Of a DNA stretch of 64,000 bases, positions 53,049 to 61,679 are shown one piece after another. Under the pieces are notes generated by a model. It made no database searches. It was not told the origin of the DNA and worked only from the letters and a program-made list of their open reading frames with translations. Each line of letters begins with the position of its first letter. Position 1 is the first letter of the stretch. The stretch comes from JBBRVP01 sp038246785 (GTDB lineage: Bacteria > Actinomycetota > Actinomycetes > Jiangellales > Jiangellaceae): assembly GCA_038246785.1 (NCBI GenBank), contig JBBRVP010000009.1, forward strand, positions 37,084 through 101,083, given 5' to 3'. The position numbers were made by a program, and so were the translations under genes.

Positions 53049-54797
53049 ATGACGGAGCTCACGATCCGCCCGGAGGAGATCCGCGCGGCACTGGACGAGT
53101 TCGTCCGCTCGTACGAGCCCTCCGGCACCGCCGCCGAGGAGGTCGGCCACATCAGCGAGACGGGCGACGGCATTGCCCGTGTCGAGGGCCTGCCCTCCGC
53201 GATGGCCAACGAGCTGCTGACCTTCGAGGACGGCACGCTCGGCCTGGCGCTCAGCCTCGACGTGAGCGACATCGGGGTCGTCGTGCTCGGGGAGTACAGC
53301 GGGCTGGAGGAGGGGCAGGCTGTCAGGCGGACCGGCGAGATCCTCTCGGTCCCGGTCGGCGACGGCTTCCTGGGCAGGGTCGTCGACCCGCTGGGCACGC
53401 CGATCGACGGGCTCGGTCCGATCGAGGCGGACGAGCGCCGGCCCCTGGAGCTGCAGGCCCCGACGGTGGTCCAGCGGCAACCTGTCAAGGAGCCGCTGCA
53501 GACCGGCATCAAGGCCATCGACGCCTTGACACCGATCGGGCGCGGCCAACGCCAGCTGATCATCGGCGACCGGCAGACCGGCAAGACCGCCGTCGTCATC
53601 GACACGATCATCAACCAGCGCGACAACTGGAAGAGCGGTGACGTCCAGAAGCAGGTGCGCTGCGTCTATGTCGCCATCGGGCAGAAGGGCTCGACGATCG
53701 CGGCGGTCCGCAGCGCGCTCGAGGAGACAGGGGCCCTCGAGTACACGACCATCGTCGCCGCACCCGCGTCGGATCCGGCCGGCTTCAAGTACCTCTCGCC
53801 CTACACCGGCTCCGCCCTCGGTCAGCACTGGATGTACCAGGGCAAGCACGTCCTCATCGCCTTCGACGACCTGTCCAAGCAGGCCGAGGCCTACCGCGCC
53901 GTGTCGCTGTTGCTGCGCCGCCCACCGGGCCGCGAGGCATACCCGGGCGACGTCTTCTACCTGCACTCGCGGCTGCTCGAGCGCTGCGCCAAGCTCTCCG
54001 ACGAGTTGGGCGGCGGCTCGATGACCGGCCTGCCGCTCATCGAGACGAAGGCCAACGACATCTCCGCGTTCATCCCGACCAACGTCATCTCCATCACCGA
54101 CGGCCAGTGCTTCCTCGAGTCCGACCTGTTCAACCAGGGCGTCCGCCCGGCCATCAACGTCGGCGTCTCGGTCTCCCGCGTCGGCGGCGCGGCCCAGGTC
54201 AAGGCGATGCGCAAGGTGGCCGGCTCGCTGCGGCTCGACCTGGCGCAGTACCGCGACCTCGAGGCGTTCGCGGCCTTCGCCTCCGACCTCGACAAGACGT
54301 CGCGGGCGCAGCTGGACCGCGGGGCCCGACTGGTCGAGCTGCTCAAGCAGCCGCAGTACGCGCCTTTCGACGTGCCCTCGCAGGTCGTCGCGCTGTGGTT
54401 GGGCACGACCGGCCAGCTCGACGAGGTGCCGATCGAGGACGTGCGACGCTTCGAAGCCGAGTTTCTCGACTACCTGCGCCGCGAGCACAAGGAGACGCTC
54501 GGCGTCATCGCCGAGACCGCCGACCTCGGCGACGACACAGTCACGGCACTCGAGGGCGCCGTTGGCGACTTCAAGGAGCAGTTCGAGACCCAGGACGGAC
54601 ACCGTCTCGTCAAGGAGGAGCCGGTCGAGGCCCTCGACGACGAGGAGCGCCAGACCATCCGACGCCGCCGCTCGGGTGGCGCGGGCGCCGGCGGGCAGCC
54701 CGCGGGCGAGGCAGAGTCGCCGCCCTCAGGTCAGGCGTCGCAACGACAGCAAGCAGCGGAGCCGTCCCCCACCGCTGCTCCCGGCGCCGACGCCTAG
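53049..54797 (+). CDS. atpA: F0F1 ATP synthase subunit alpha
   Basis: 582 residues. The P-loop is GDRQTGKTAVVIDTI and the signature is PAINVGVSVSRVGGAAQ. The ATG at 53049 follows GGAAAGAGAGC-like sequence. The core ends near residue 520. A low-complexity tail of about 60 residues (RRRRSGGAGAGGQPAGE ... Gln/Pro-rich) extends beyond it, like C-terminal alpha extensions reported in mycobacteria that suppress ATP hydrolysis. Confidence 0.96.
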   Translation: MTELTIRPEEIRAALDEFVRSYEPSGTAAEEVGHISETGDGIARVEGLPSAMANELLTFEDGTLGLALSLDVSDIGVVVLGEYSGLEEGQAVRRTGEILSVPVGDGFLGRVVDPLGTPIDGLGPIEADERRPLELQAPTVVQRQPVKEPLQTGIKAIDALTPIGRGQRQLIIGDRQTGKTAVVIDTIINQRDNWKSGDVQKQVRCVYVAIGQKGSTIAAVRSALEETGALEYTTIVAAPASDPAGFKYLSPYTGSALGQHWMYQGKHVLIAFDDLSKQAEAYRAVSLLLRRPPGREAYPGDVFYLHSRLLERCAKLSDELGGGSMTGLPLIETKANDISAFIPTNVISITDGQCFLESDLFNQGVRPAINVGVSVSRVGGAAQVKAMRKVAGSLRLDLAQYRDLEAFAAFASDLDKTSRAQLDRGARLVELLKQPQYAPFDVPSQVVALWLGTTGQLDEVPIEDVRRFEAEFLDYLRREHKETLGVIAETADLGDDTVTALEGAVGDFKEQFETQDGHRLVKEEPVEALDDEERQTIRRRRSGGAGAGGQPAGEAESPPSGQASQRQQAAEPSPTAAPGADA

Positions 54798-54819
54798 ACC
54801 GCGGGAGGACGATCAGCGC

Positions 54820-55785
54820 ATGCCAGCCCAGATGCGGATCCTCCGCCGGCGGATCCGGTCGGTGGAGTCCACCAAGAAGATCACCCGTGCCCAGGAGCTG
54901 ATCGCCACCTCGCGGATCGTCAAGGCTCAGCAGCGGGTCGAGGCGTCCCGCCCGTACGCGACCCGACTGGTCACGTCGCTGGAACGGGTCGTGGCCACGA
55001 CCTCGCGCCTGGACCACCCCATGCTGCACGAGCGGGAGCGGTCCACCCGCGCGGCGCTCATCCTGCTGACGAGCGACCGCGGCTTCGCCGGGGCCTTCTC
55101 GGCCAACGCGATCCGCGAGGGCGAGCGCCTCACCGAGATGCTCCGCCAGGAGGGGCAGCAGGTGGTGCCCTTCGTCGTCGGGCGCAAGGGAGTCGGCTAC
55201 TACCGCTTCCGCGGCCGCGACCTGGCGGGGGAGTGGACCGGCTTCACCGAGGCGCCGACCTACGGCAATGCCGCCGCCATCGGCGAGGCGGTGCTGGAGC
55301 GCTTCCTCGCCGACCACGACGAGGGAGGCGTGGACGAGGTCCACATCGTCTACACGCACTTCTTCAACATGGTCCGCCAGTCGGCCCGGGCCCGGCGCCT
55401 GCTGCCGCTCGTGGTCGAGGAGGACACGCCTGGAGAGGACACCGCCCTCGACCTGCCTGCCGACCCGGATCACCAGCGTGTCGAGTTCCCGGAGGTCGGC
55501 CCGCTGCCGCTCATCGAGTTCGAGCCGTCGTGGGAGCAGGTGCTCGACGCGCTCCTGCCGCGCTACCTCATCTTCCTGATCTACGACGGGCTGCTGATGT
55601 CGGCGGCCTCCGAGCTCGCCTCGCGGCGGCGGGCAATGAAGTCGGCGACCGACAACGCCGAGGACCTCATCAAGTTGCTCACCCGCCAGGCCAACGCGGC
55701 CAGGCAGGCTGAGATCACCCAGGAGATCAGCGAGATCGTCGGCGGCGCGGACGCGCTGGCCGCTGCATCCGCGGGAAGTGAGTGA
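54820..55785 (+). CDS. atpG: F0F1 ATP synthase subunit gamma
   Basis: 321-residue central stalk. N-terminal RRRIRSVESTKKITRAQELIA and C-terminal SATDNAEDLIKLLTRQANAARQAEITQEI form the rotating coiled coil. An insert around 200-220 (EEDTPGEDTALDLPADPD) is common in actinobacterial gamma subunits. Confidence 0.96.
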   Translation: MPAQMRILRRRIRSVESTKKITRAQELIATSRIVKAQQRVEASRPYATRLVTSLERVVATTSRLDHPMLHERERSTRAALILLTSDRGFAGAFSANAIREGERLTEMLRQEGQQVVPFVVGRKGVGYYRFRGRDLAGEWTGFTEAPTYGNAAAIGEAVLERFLADHDEGGVDEVHIVYTHFFNMVRQSARARRLLPLVVEEDTPGEDTALDLPADPDHQRVEFPEVGPLPLIEFEPSWEQVLDALLPRYLIFLIYDGLLMSAASELASRRRAMKSATDNAEDLIKLLTRQANAARQAEITQEISEIVGGADALAAASAGSE

Positions 55786-55788
55786 CCG

Positions 55789-57261
55789 ATGACCGCCACC
55801 GCCGACACCCCGACCGCAGACAGCCCGACCGGGATCGCCGGCACCGGGCGCGTCGCCCGTGTCATCGGGCCCGTCGTCGACGTCGAGTTCGCCGCCGACA
55901 CGATGCCCGAGCTCGACAACGCCCTCGAGGTCGACATCGACCTCAGTGCCCAGGGAGAGGGGGAGGCCTCCGGGTCGACCACGATCACTCTCGAGGTCGC
56001 CCAGCACATCGGGGACAACCTCGTCCGCGCCATCTCCATGCGTCCGACGGACGGTCTGGTCCGGGGGGCCGAGGTGCGCGACACCGGTGGGCCGATCTCG
56101 GTGCCGGTGGGTGACGTCGTCAAGGGCCACGTCTTCAACGTGCTCGGCAAGCCGCTCGACGTGGAGGAGTCCTCGCTGGATATCAGCGAACGATGGCCGA
56201 TCCACCGCGAGGCGCCCCCCTTCGACCAGCTCGAGGGCAAGACCGAGATGTTCGTCACCGGCATCAAGGTCATCGACCTGCTCACTCCCTACGTCCAGGG
56301 CGGCAAGATCGGCCTGTTCGGCGGGGCCGGCGTCGGCAAGACGGTCCTCATCCAGGAGATGATCCACCGGGTCGCCCAGGAGTTCGGCGGCGTCTCCGTC
56401 TTCGCCGGCGTGGGCGAGCGCACCCGTGAAGGCAACGACCTGTTCCTGGAGATGACCGAGTCCGGCGTCATCAAGTCGACGGCACTCGTCTTCGGACAGA
56501 TGGACGAGCCCCCCGGAACCCGCCTGCGAGTGGCCCTGTCGGCACTGACGATGGCGGAGTACTTCCGCGACGTCCAGAAGCAGGACGTCCTGCTCTTCAT
56601 CGACAACATCTTCCGCTTCACCCAGGCCGGCTCCGAGGTCTCCACACTGCTCGGCCGCATGCCCTCCGCGGTGGGCTACCAGCCCACGCTGGCCGACGAG
56701 ATGGGCCAGCTGCAGGAGCGCATCACCTCCACGCGCGGGCACTCGATCACGTCCATGCAGGCGATCTACGTTCCCGCCGACGACATCACCGACCCTGCGC
56801 CGCACACGGCTTTCGCGCACCTGGACGCGACCACGGTGCTGAGCCGTCCGATCTCGCAGATCGGCATCTACCCGGCCGTCGACCCGCTCGACTCCACGAG
56901 CCGGATCCTCGACCCGCGCTACATCGGCGAGGAGCACTACCGGGTGGCCCAGCGGGTCAAACAGATCCTGCAGAAATACAAGGACCTGCAGGACATCATC
57001 GCCATCCTCGGCATCGACGAGCTGTCCGAGGAGGACAAGATCACGGTGGCGAGGGCGCGGCGGATCCAGCGGTTCCTCTCGCAGAACATGTTCGTCGCCG
57101 AGGCGTTCACCGGGCAGCCGGGGTCGTTCGTGTCGCTGGAGGACACGCTGGCGTCCTTTGCCGCCCTCTGCGACGGCGAGTACGACCATCTGCCCGAGCA
57201 GGTGTTCTTCATGGCGGGAGGTATCGAGGAGGTCGAGGAGCGGGCCAAGGCGATGCAGTGA
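55789..57261 (+). CDS. atpD: F0F1 ATP synthase subunit beta
   Basis: 490-residue catalytic subunit with P-loop GGAGVGKTVLIQE, catalytic Glu in GERTREGNDL, and ALTMAEYFRD. It starts 3 bases after atpG. The stop lies at the start of a 16-bp tandem repeat. Confidence 0.97.
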   Translation: MTATADTPTADSPTGIAGTGRVARVIGPVVDVEFAADTMPELDNALEVDIDLSAQGEGEASGSTTITLEVAQHIGDNLVRAISMRPTDGLVRGAEVRDTGGPISVPVGDVVKGHVFNVLGKPLDVEESSLDISERWPIHREAPPFDQLEGKTEMFVTGIKVIDLLTPYVQGGKIGLFGGAGVGKTVLIQEMIHRVAQEFGGVSVFAGVGERTREGNDLFLEMTESGVIKSTALVFGQMDEPPGTRLRVALSALTMAEYFRDVQKQDVLLFIDNIFRFTQAGSEVSTLLGRMPSAVGYQPTLADEMGQLQERITSTRGHSITSMQAIYVPADDITDPAPHTAFAHLDATTVLSRPISQIGIYPAVDPLDSTSRILDPRYIGEEHYRVAQRVKQILQKYKDLQDIIAILGIDELSEEDKITVARARRIQRFLSQNMFVAEAFTGQPGSFVSLEDTLASFAALCDGEYDHLPEQVFFMAGGIEEVEERAKAMQ

Positions 57262-57318
57262 TCCCGACGAGATGCGATTCCGACGAGACCTGATCCCGGC
57301 CAGACGTGATCCCGGCCA
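57255..57318. repeat. 16-bp imperfect tandem repeat at the atpD 3' end
   Basis: Four units: 57255-57270, 57271-57286 (GATGCGATTCCGACGA), 57287-57302 (GACCTGATCCCGGCCA) and 57303-57318 (GACGTGATCCCGGCCA). The first covers the atpD stop. It lies between atpD and atpC. Confidence 0.8.
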
Positions 57319-57395
57319 TGCAGCGACCGCCGGCGGCGGATCGATAGTCTCGGACGCCGGGCGGCCGTGCCGCCCCCGTACCCGGAAGGAGCTCC

Positions 57396-57779
57396 GTGGC
57401 CGACGCCCTGCAGGTGGAGGTGGTAGCCGCCGACCGACGGGTCTGGTCGGGGGAGGCGCAGCTCGTCGTGGCCCGCACGACCGAGGGCGACATCGGGGTC
57501 ATGCGCGGGCACCAGGCTCTGCTGGCGACCCTCGCCGACGGCCCGGTGACCGTGCACGGCACCGACGGCACCACGACGCGGGCCGCCGTGCACGGCGGCT
57601 TCCTCGCCGTGTCCGAGGACAACAGCGTGTCGGTGCTGGCCGAGGTCGCCGAACTCGCCCAGGACATTGACGTCGAGCGAGCGCGGGCGGCACGTGAGCG
57701 GGCAGCCGGCGACGACGCGGCCGCCGCGGCGGCTCGGCGACGCGCGGAGGTCCGGCTCATGGTCGCCACCGGCTCCTGA
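57396..57779 (+). CDS. atpC: F0F1 ATP synthase subunit epsilon
   Basis: 127 residues from a GTG at 57396 with GGAAGGAG upstream. The beta-sandwich domain contains TEGDIGVMRGHQALLATLADG and GGFLAVSEDNSVSVLAE. The C-terminal helices (about 90-127) are shorter and Ala/Arg-rich, so hydrolysis inhibition by the helix pair may be weak. Confidence 0.95.
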   Translation: MADALQVEVVAADRRVWSGEAQLVVARTTEGDIGVMRGHQALLATLADGPVTVHGTDGTTTRAAVHGGFLAVSEDNSVSVLAEVAELAQDIDVERARAARERAAGDDAAAAAARRRAEVRLMVATGS

Positions 57780-57832
57780 GTCGTGGCCGGCGCGGCGCGC
57801 ACGTTCTACGGCCGGCGGAGGCGGAGGCACGG

Positions 57833-58261
57833 TTGCTCGAGACGATCACTCTCGACCTCGTGCTTGTCGCCGCCGTGCCCGTGCTGCTCGTCGCGGGCGT
57901 GCTGGTGCGGCGGCGTGCCCTCGTCCGGCACGGCTTCGACATGGGAGTGCGGCTGCGCGCCCGCCGCGGCGGTGGCGGGTGGTCGCTCGGCGTGGCGCGC
58001 TACGAAGCCGAGCGGTTGGAGTGGTTCCGCACCTTCAGCCTCTGGCCGCGGCCGCGCCGGGTGTTCCAGCGGCAGAGCCTGCAGGTGCTCTCGACGCGCC
58101 CGGCCACGCGGGCGGAGTCCTTGCTCGTGCCACCGGGCCACATCGTGGCCGCCTGTCGCCATCACGACCGTGACGTCGATCTGTCGTTGAGCGACGGTGC
58201 CCTGACCGGCCTGCTCGCCTGGATCGAGGCCGCGCCTCCGGGACGGGGCCTCATCGCCTGA
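57833..58261 (+). CDS. DUF2550 membrane-anchored protein
   Basis: A TTG start at 57833 is supported by GGAGGCGGAGG immediately upstream, giving 142 residues. One N-terminal helix (LDLVLVAAVPVLLVAGVLV) is followed by a soluble domain with WSLGVARYEAERLEWFRTFSL and RQSLQVLSTRPAT. DUF2550 proteins sit next to the atp operon in many actinobacteria, and function is unknown. Confidence 0.85.
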   Translation: MLETITLDLVLVAAVPVLLVAGVLVRRRALVRHGFDMGVRLRARRGGGGWSLGVARYEAERLEWFRTFSLWPRPRRVFQRQSLQVLSTRPATRAESLLVPPGHIVAACRHHDRDVDLSLSDGALTGLLAWIEAAPPGRGLIA

Positions 58262-58290
58262 GCCGGGCCGCACGGTCGTGGGGCCCGCGG

Positions 58291-58872
58291 CTACCCCGCC
58301 GGAGCACCCTCGCGGCCCGGCCGCCACAGCACCTCGCGGTCGCCGGCGGCGAGCCGGGCCAGGATGAACAGCAGGTCGGAGAGCCGGTTGAGGTAACGCG
58401 CGGTGAGCGGGTCCACACCCGCGCCGTACGCCTCGATCGCCCTCCAGGTCGAGCGCTCGGCCCGCCGGACCACCGTGCGCGCCACGTGCAGCAGGGCGGC
58501 CCCAGGCGTGCCGGAGGGCAGCACGAAGGTGCGCAACGGTTCGAGGCGGGCATTGAAGTGGTCGCACTGCTGCTCGAGCCACTCCACGTAGGAGCCCTGC
58601 ACCCGCAGCGGCGGGTGCTCCGGGGCGTCGACCACGGGCGTGCACAGGCTCGCCCCGACGTCGAAGAGGTCGTTCTGCACCTGGGTGAGCACGGCCACGA
58701 CGTCGGCGTCGAGGGACCCGAGCGCGAGCGCGACACCCAGGGCGGAGTTGGCCTCGTCGACGTCGGCGTAGGCGACGAGTCGCGGGTCGTTCTTGCTGGT
58801 ACGGCTGAAATCCCCCAGGCCCGTCGTGCCGTCGTCACCGGTGCGCGTGTAGATGCGGGTGAGGTTGACCAT
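58291..58872 (-). CDS. Cob(I)alamin adenosyltransferase, PduO type
   Basis: 193 residues. Signature MVNLTRIYTRTGDDGTTGLGDF at the N-terminus (ATP site, split by numbering) and YLNRLSDLLFILAR near 160 define PduO. It transfers the adenosyl group to corrinoids to make coenzyme B12. No cobalamin riboswitch was recognised upstream. It stands alone, convergent with DUF2550. Confidence 0.93.
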   Translation of the reverse strand: MVNLTRIYTRTGDDGTTGLGDFSRTSKNDPRLVAYADVDEANSALGVALALGSLDADVVAVLTQVQNDLFDVGASLCTPVVDAPEHPPLRVQGSYVEWLEQQCDHFNARLEPLRTFVLPSGTPGAALLHVARTVVRRAERSTWRAIEAYGAGVDPLTARYLNRLSDLLFILARLAAGDREVLWRPGREGAPAG

Positions 58873-59010
58873 GCCGCAACCCTACGCAGCCGCCGCGACC
58901 GGCCCCGGCGCCCGAGCGTCGTGAGGGTGCCCCTCGTCCAATCCGATAGGAAGGGCACCCTCACCGCGTCGGGTGCGGGGGGCGGGCGGGGGGATCCGTA
59001 CGATGCGCCG

Positions 59011-60000
59011 ATGGAGTTGCGGCCGGCAGGAGCAGTGAGCGCGCTCCGCCGACCGAGCGCCCGGGCGGTGGCGCTGACGGCGTACGCCGTGGTGCTCGCG
59101 GTATTCGTCGGCTGGATCGGGATGCCGCTGGACCGCTACCAGCAGATGTGGTGGCTCCTGCTTGGCATGTCGGCCGCGCAGGTCGGTCGCGGGATGGCGC
59201 AGTGGCGGCGCATGCTGCGCGACTGGCTGCCGTTCTTCGCCGCCCTGCTCGTCTACGACTACACGCGCGGCGTCTCGGACACGATGGGCCGCCCGGTGCT
59301 CGTGGGCGGGCTGGTCGACGCCGAGAAGTGGCTCACCGGCGGCTATGTCCCGACCGTGGTGCTCCAGGAGCACTTCTACGACCCGCTGACCGTCCACTGG
59401 TACGACGTGGTCGCCTCGCTCGTCTACACCAGCCACTTCGTGGTCGCGTGGGCGCTGGCGGCCGTGCTCTACGTCCGCAGCCGCCCGCTCTGGGTGGGCT
59501 ACGCCCGCCGCGTACTCACCCTCACCTTCGCCGGCCTGCTCACCTATGCACTGGTTCCGGCCGCGCCGCCGTGGTACGCCTGGCAGGCGGGACTCATCGA
59601 CGGCAGCATGTCGCGGATCACCGGTCGCGGGCTGGCCGAGCTCGGACTGCACTCCGCGGGGACGTTGCTGCAGCACGCCCAGGCCGGTGTCAACCTCGTG
59701 GCCGCCCTGCCCTCGTTGCACTCCGGCACCGCGATGCTCATCGCCTTGTGGGCCTGGCCACTGCTGCGGTCGTGGTGGCTGCGGGTCCTCGTGATGAGCT
59801 ACCCCGTGGCCATGGGCCTCACACTCGTCTACACCGGCGAGCACTACGTCGTCGACGTCCTCATGGGGTGGGCGTACGCCGCAGCCACGATCGTCGGCTG
59901 CACAGCGTGGGAACGCTGGAGGTCAGATCGCCGGGCCGTGCAGCTCGCGCACGACACGGCGGGCGACGTCGAGCTGGTGCGGCCACACGAGCACGCGTAG
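59011..60000 (+). CDS. PAP2-family phosphatase / inositolphosphotransferase-like membrane protein
   Basis: 329 residues with about six helices. PAP2 motifs are ALPSLHSGTAML (the PSxHS box) and YTGEHYVVDVLMGWAY (the terminal G-x-HYxxD box). The first KxxxxxxRP-type motif is weak. The layout resembles Aur1/Ipt1-like inositol phosphotransferases of actinobacteria, so a lipid-phosphate transfer role is likely. Substrate unknown. Confidence 0.75.
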   Translation: MELRPAGAVSALRRPSARAVALTAYAVVLAVFVGWIGMPLDRYQQMWWLLLGMSAAQVGRGMAQWRRMLRDWLPFFAALLVYDYTRGVSDTMGRPVLVGGLVDAEKWLTGGYVPTVVLQEHFYDPLTVHWYDVVASLVYTSHFVVAWALAAVLYVRSRPLWVGYARRVLTLTFAGLLTYALVPAAPPWYAWQAGLIDGSMSRITGRGLAELGLHSAGTLLQHAQAGVNLVAALPSLHSGTAMLIALWAWPLLRSWWLRVLVMSYPVAMGLTLVYTGEHYVVDVLMGWAYAAATIVGCTAWERWRSDRRAVQLAHDTAGDVELVRPHEHA

Positions 60001-60257
60001 GCCACTCGTCGTCGTCGCCAGCGTGGAGTTCACTCCGATCTCGTGCAGCCTCGCCTGCACCGCCGCTGCCTCCTCGAGGCCGGGGCGTCGACCGGAACCA
60101 GGAGGCCGTACTGGCCTGGGTGCCCGGTGGTCGCGACCGGGCGGACGAGCGACCCACCGCGCGTGTGGGACCAGCGCAGCACGACAACGAGCGCGCCGAG
60201 CAGGCAGGCCACGAGGAGCGGGCCGAACACGTAGGAGTAACTCTGCAAGGCCGGCAC
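59923..60257 (-). pseudogene. Small membrane protein gene broken by a one-base frameshift
   Basis: From GTG 60257 one frame encodes a membrane helix (SYVFGPLLVACLLGALVVV) followed by GHPGQYGLLVPVDAPAS. The next frame over continues EEAAAVQARLHEIG and TTTSGLRVLVWPHQLDVARR to a stop at 59923. Adding one base near 60080 joins them into a plausible protein of about 111 residues. Either a sequencing error or recent gene decay. No function is recognised. Confidence 0.7.
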
Positions 60258-60389
60258 CGCACCAGTGTGCGGCACGCACGGTCTCGCGTCATCCGCTGGG
60301 CGGTCGCCGGCTGCGGCAGGTGGCCTGGATAGGCTCGGTGCTCGTCGTCGGAGCACCCGCGCCGGCGCGGGACCGCAGGAGGGATTGGC

Positions 60390-61244
60390 ATGGCGCAGAC
60401 GGTCGCCGTCGTCGGGGCGGGCCTCATGGGCTCGGGGATCGCTCAGGTGGCCGCGACGGCCGGCTGGGACGTCGTGCTGCGCGATGTCGGCGACGACGCC
60501 CTCGCCCGCGGCCGGGCGATGGTCGAGGCGAGCACGGCGCGCCTCGTCGACAAGGAGCGGCTCGAGGCGGCCGAGCGCGACGCGGTGCTGGCGCGGATCC
60601 GCACGACAACCGACCTGGAGGAGGCGGCCGGCGGGGCCGACGTCGTCGTCGAGGCGGTCTTCGAGCAGCTGGAGGTCAAGCACGAGGTGTTCCGCGTCCT
60701 GGACCGGGTCTGCGGCCCCGAAGCGCTGCTCGCCACCAACACCAGCGCCATCCCCATCACGAGGATCGCCGCGGTCACGCAGCGCCCGGAGCGGGTGGTC
60801 GGCATGCACTTCTTCTCGCCGGTGCCGATGATGGCGCTGTGCGAGCTGGTCCGGGGCCTGAAGACCAGCGACGAGGCGCTGGCCCGGGCGCGGTCGTTCG
60901 CCGAGGACCTCGGCAAGACCGTCATCGTCGTCAACCGCGACGTCGCCGGCTTCGTGACGACGCGGTTGATCTGCGCGCTCGTCAACGAGGCGGTTGCCCT
61001 GGTGGAGTCCGGTGTCGCCAGCGCGGAGGACGTCGACACCGCGTGCCGGCTCGGCTTCGGGCACACCATGGGTCCGCTGGCGACCATCGATCTCACCGGC
61101 GTCGACATCATGCGCCACGCGACGCTGAACGTGTACGAGGAGACCGCCGACGCGAAGTTCTTCCCGCCCGAGCTTCTGAGCCGGATGGTCACGGCCGGTG
61201 ACTTCGGGCGCAAGAGCGGTCAGGGCTTCTACTCCTACGGGTGA
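60390..61244 (+). CDS. 3-hydroxyacyl-CoA (3-hydroxybutyryl-CoA) dehydrogenase
   Basis: 284 residues, NAD(P)-linked oxidation of L-3-hydroxyacyl-CoA. The Rossmann motif is VAVVGAGLMGSGIAQVAA, and ATNTSAIPITRIAA and GMHFFSPVPMMALCELV hold the catalytic His. GFVTTRLICALVNEA belongs to the C-terminal helical domain. Homologous to FadB2/Hbd. No butyrate or beta-oxidation neighbours are in the window. Confidence 0.92.
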   Translation: MAQTVAVVGAGLMGSGIAQVAATAGWDVVLRDVGDDALARGRAMVEASTARLVDKERLEAAERDAVLARIRTTTDLEEAAGGADVVVEAVFEQLEVKHEVFRVLDRVCGPEALLATNTSAIPITRIAAVTQRPERVVGMHFFSPVPMMALCELVRGLKTSDEALARARSFAEDLGKTVIVVNRDVAGFVTTRLICALVNEAVALVESGVASAEDVDTACRLGFGHTMGPLATIDLTGVDIMRHATLNVYEETADAKFFPPELLSRMVTAGDFGRKSGQGFYSYG

Positions 61245-61353
61245 GGCTGCCCGTCCGGCGTGGGCGACACGCTGGTTCGGGCGAATCCCACACGGCGCGG
61301 CTCCGGCTGCCCTACCGTCGTCGCACCCGCGCAGCGCGGTGAGGGAGGCCTGC

Positions 61354-61665
61354 ATGGACGTCTGGCACCAGCCCGCTGACGGCTCGGTGCATGTCGCCGG
61401 CAGCCTGGACGTACGCACCGTCGGGCTCGCCCGCGAGGTGCTCGAGGTGGCACTCGGCGTCGGCGACGGCGACCTCGTGCTCGACCTGAGCCGCCTGGAC
61501 GCGCTCGACGCCACCGGCCTCGGCGTCGTGGTCTCGACGCACCGCAAAGCCGCTTTGCGGGGCCGCCGGCTCGTCCTTCGCGGAGCCAGCCCGGCGCTGC
61601 TGCGCACGCTCGCCGTCACCCGGCTGCACCGGGTCCTCCACGTGGAGCGGCTCGTCACGGCCTGA
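61354..61665 (+). CDS. STAS-domain anti-sigma factor antagonist
   Basis: 103 residues from the ATG at 61354 with GAGGGAGG upstream. STAS fold: VHVAGSLDVRTVGLAREVLEVAL, then LVLDLSRLDALDATGLGVVVSTH, where Thr replaces the usual phosphorylated Ser in D-x-S/T-G. Such proteins bind RsbW-type kinases when unphosphorylated. It could serve the RsbW/SigF pair at 24 kb. It lies just upstream of the antiporter gene. Confidence 0.85.
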   Translation: MDVWHQPADGSVHVAGSLDVRTVGLAREVLEVALGVGDGDLVLDLSRLDALDATGLGVVVSTHRKAALRGRRLVLRGASPALLRTLAVTRLHRVLHVERLVTA

Positions 61666-61679
61666 CCCATGATGGGCGC

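Noticed and set aside
58873..59010. Cobalamin riboswitch before the PduO gene
   Set aside because: No B12-box-like sequence found, and the gap is too short for a full element.
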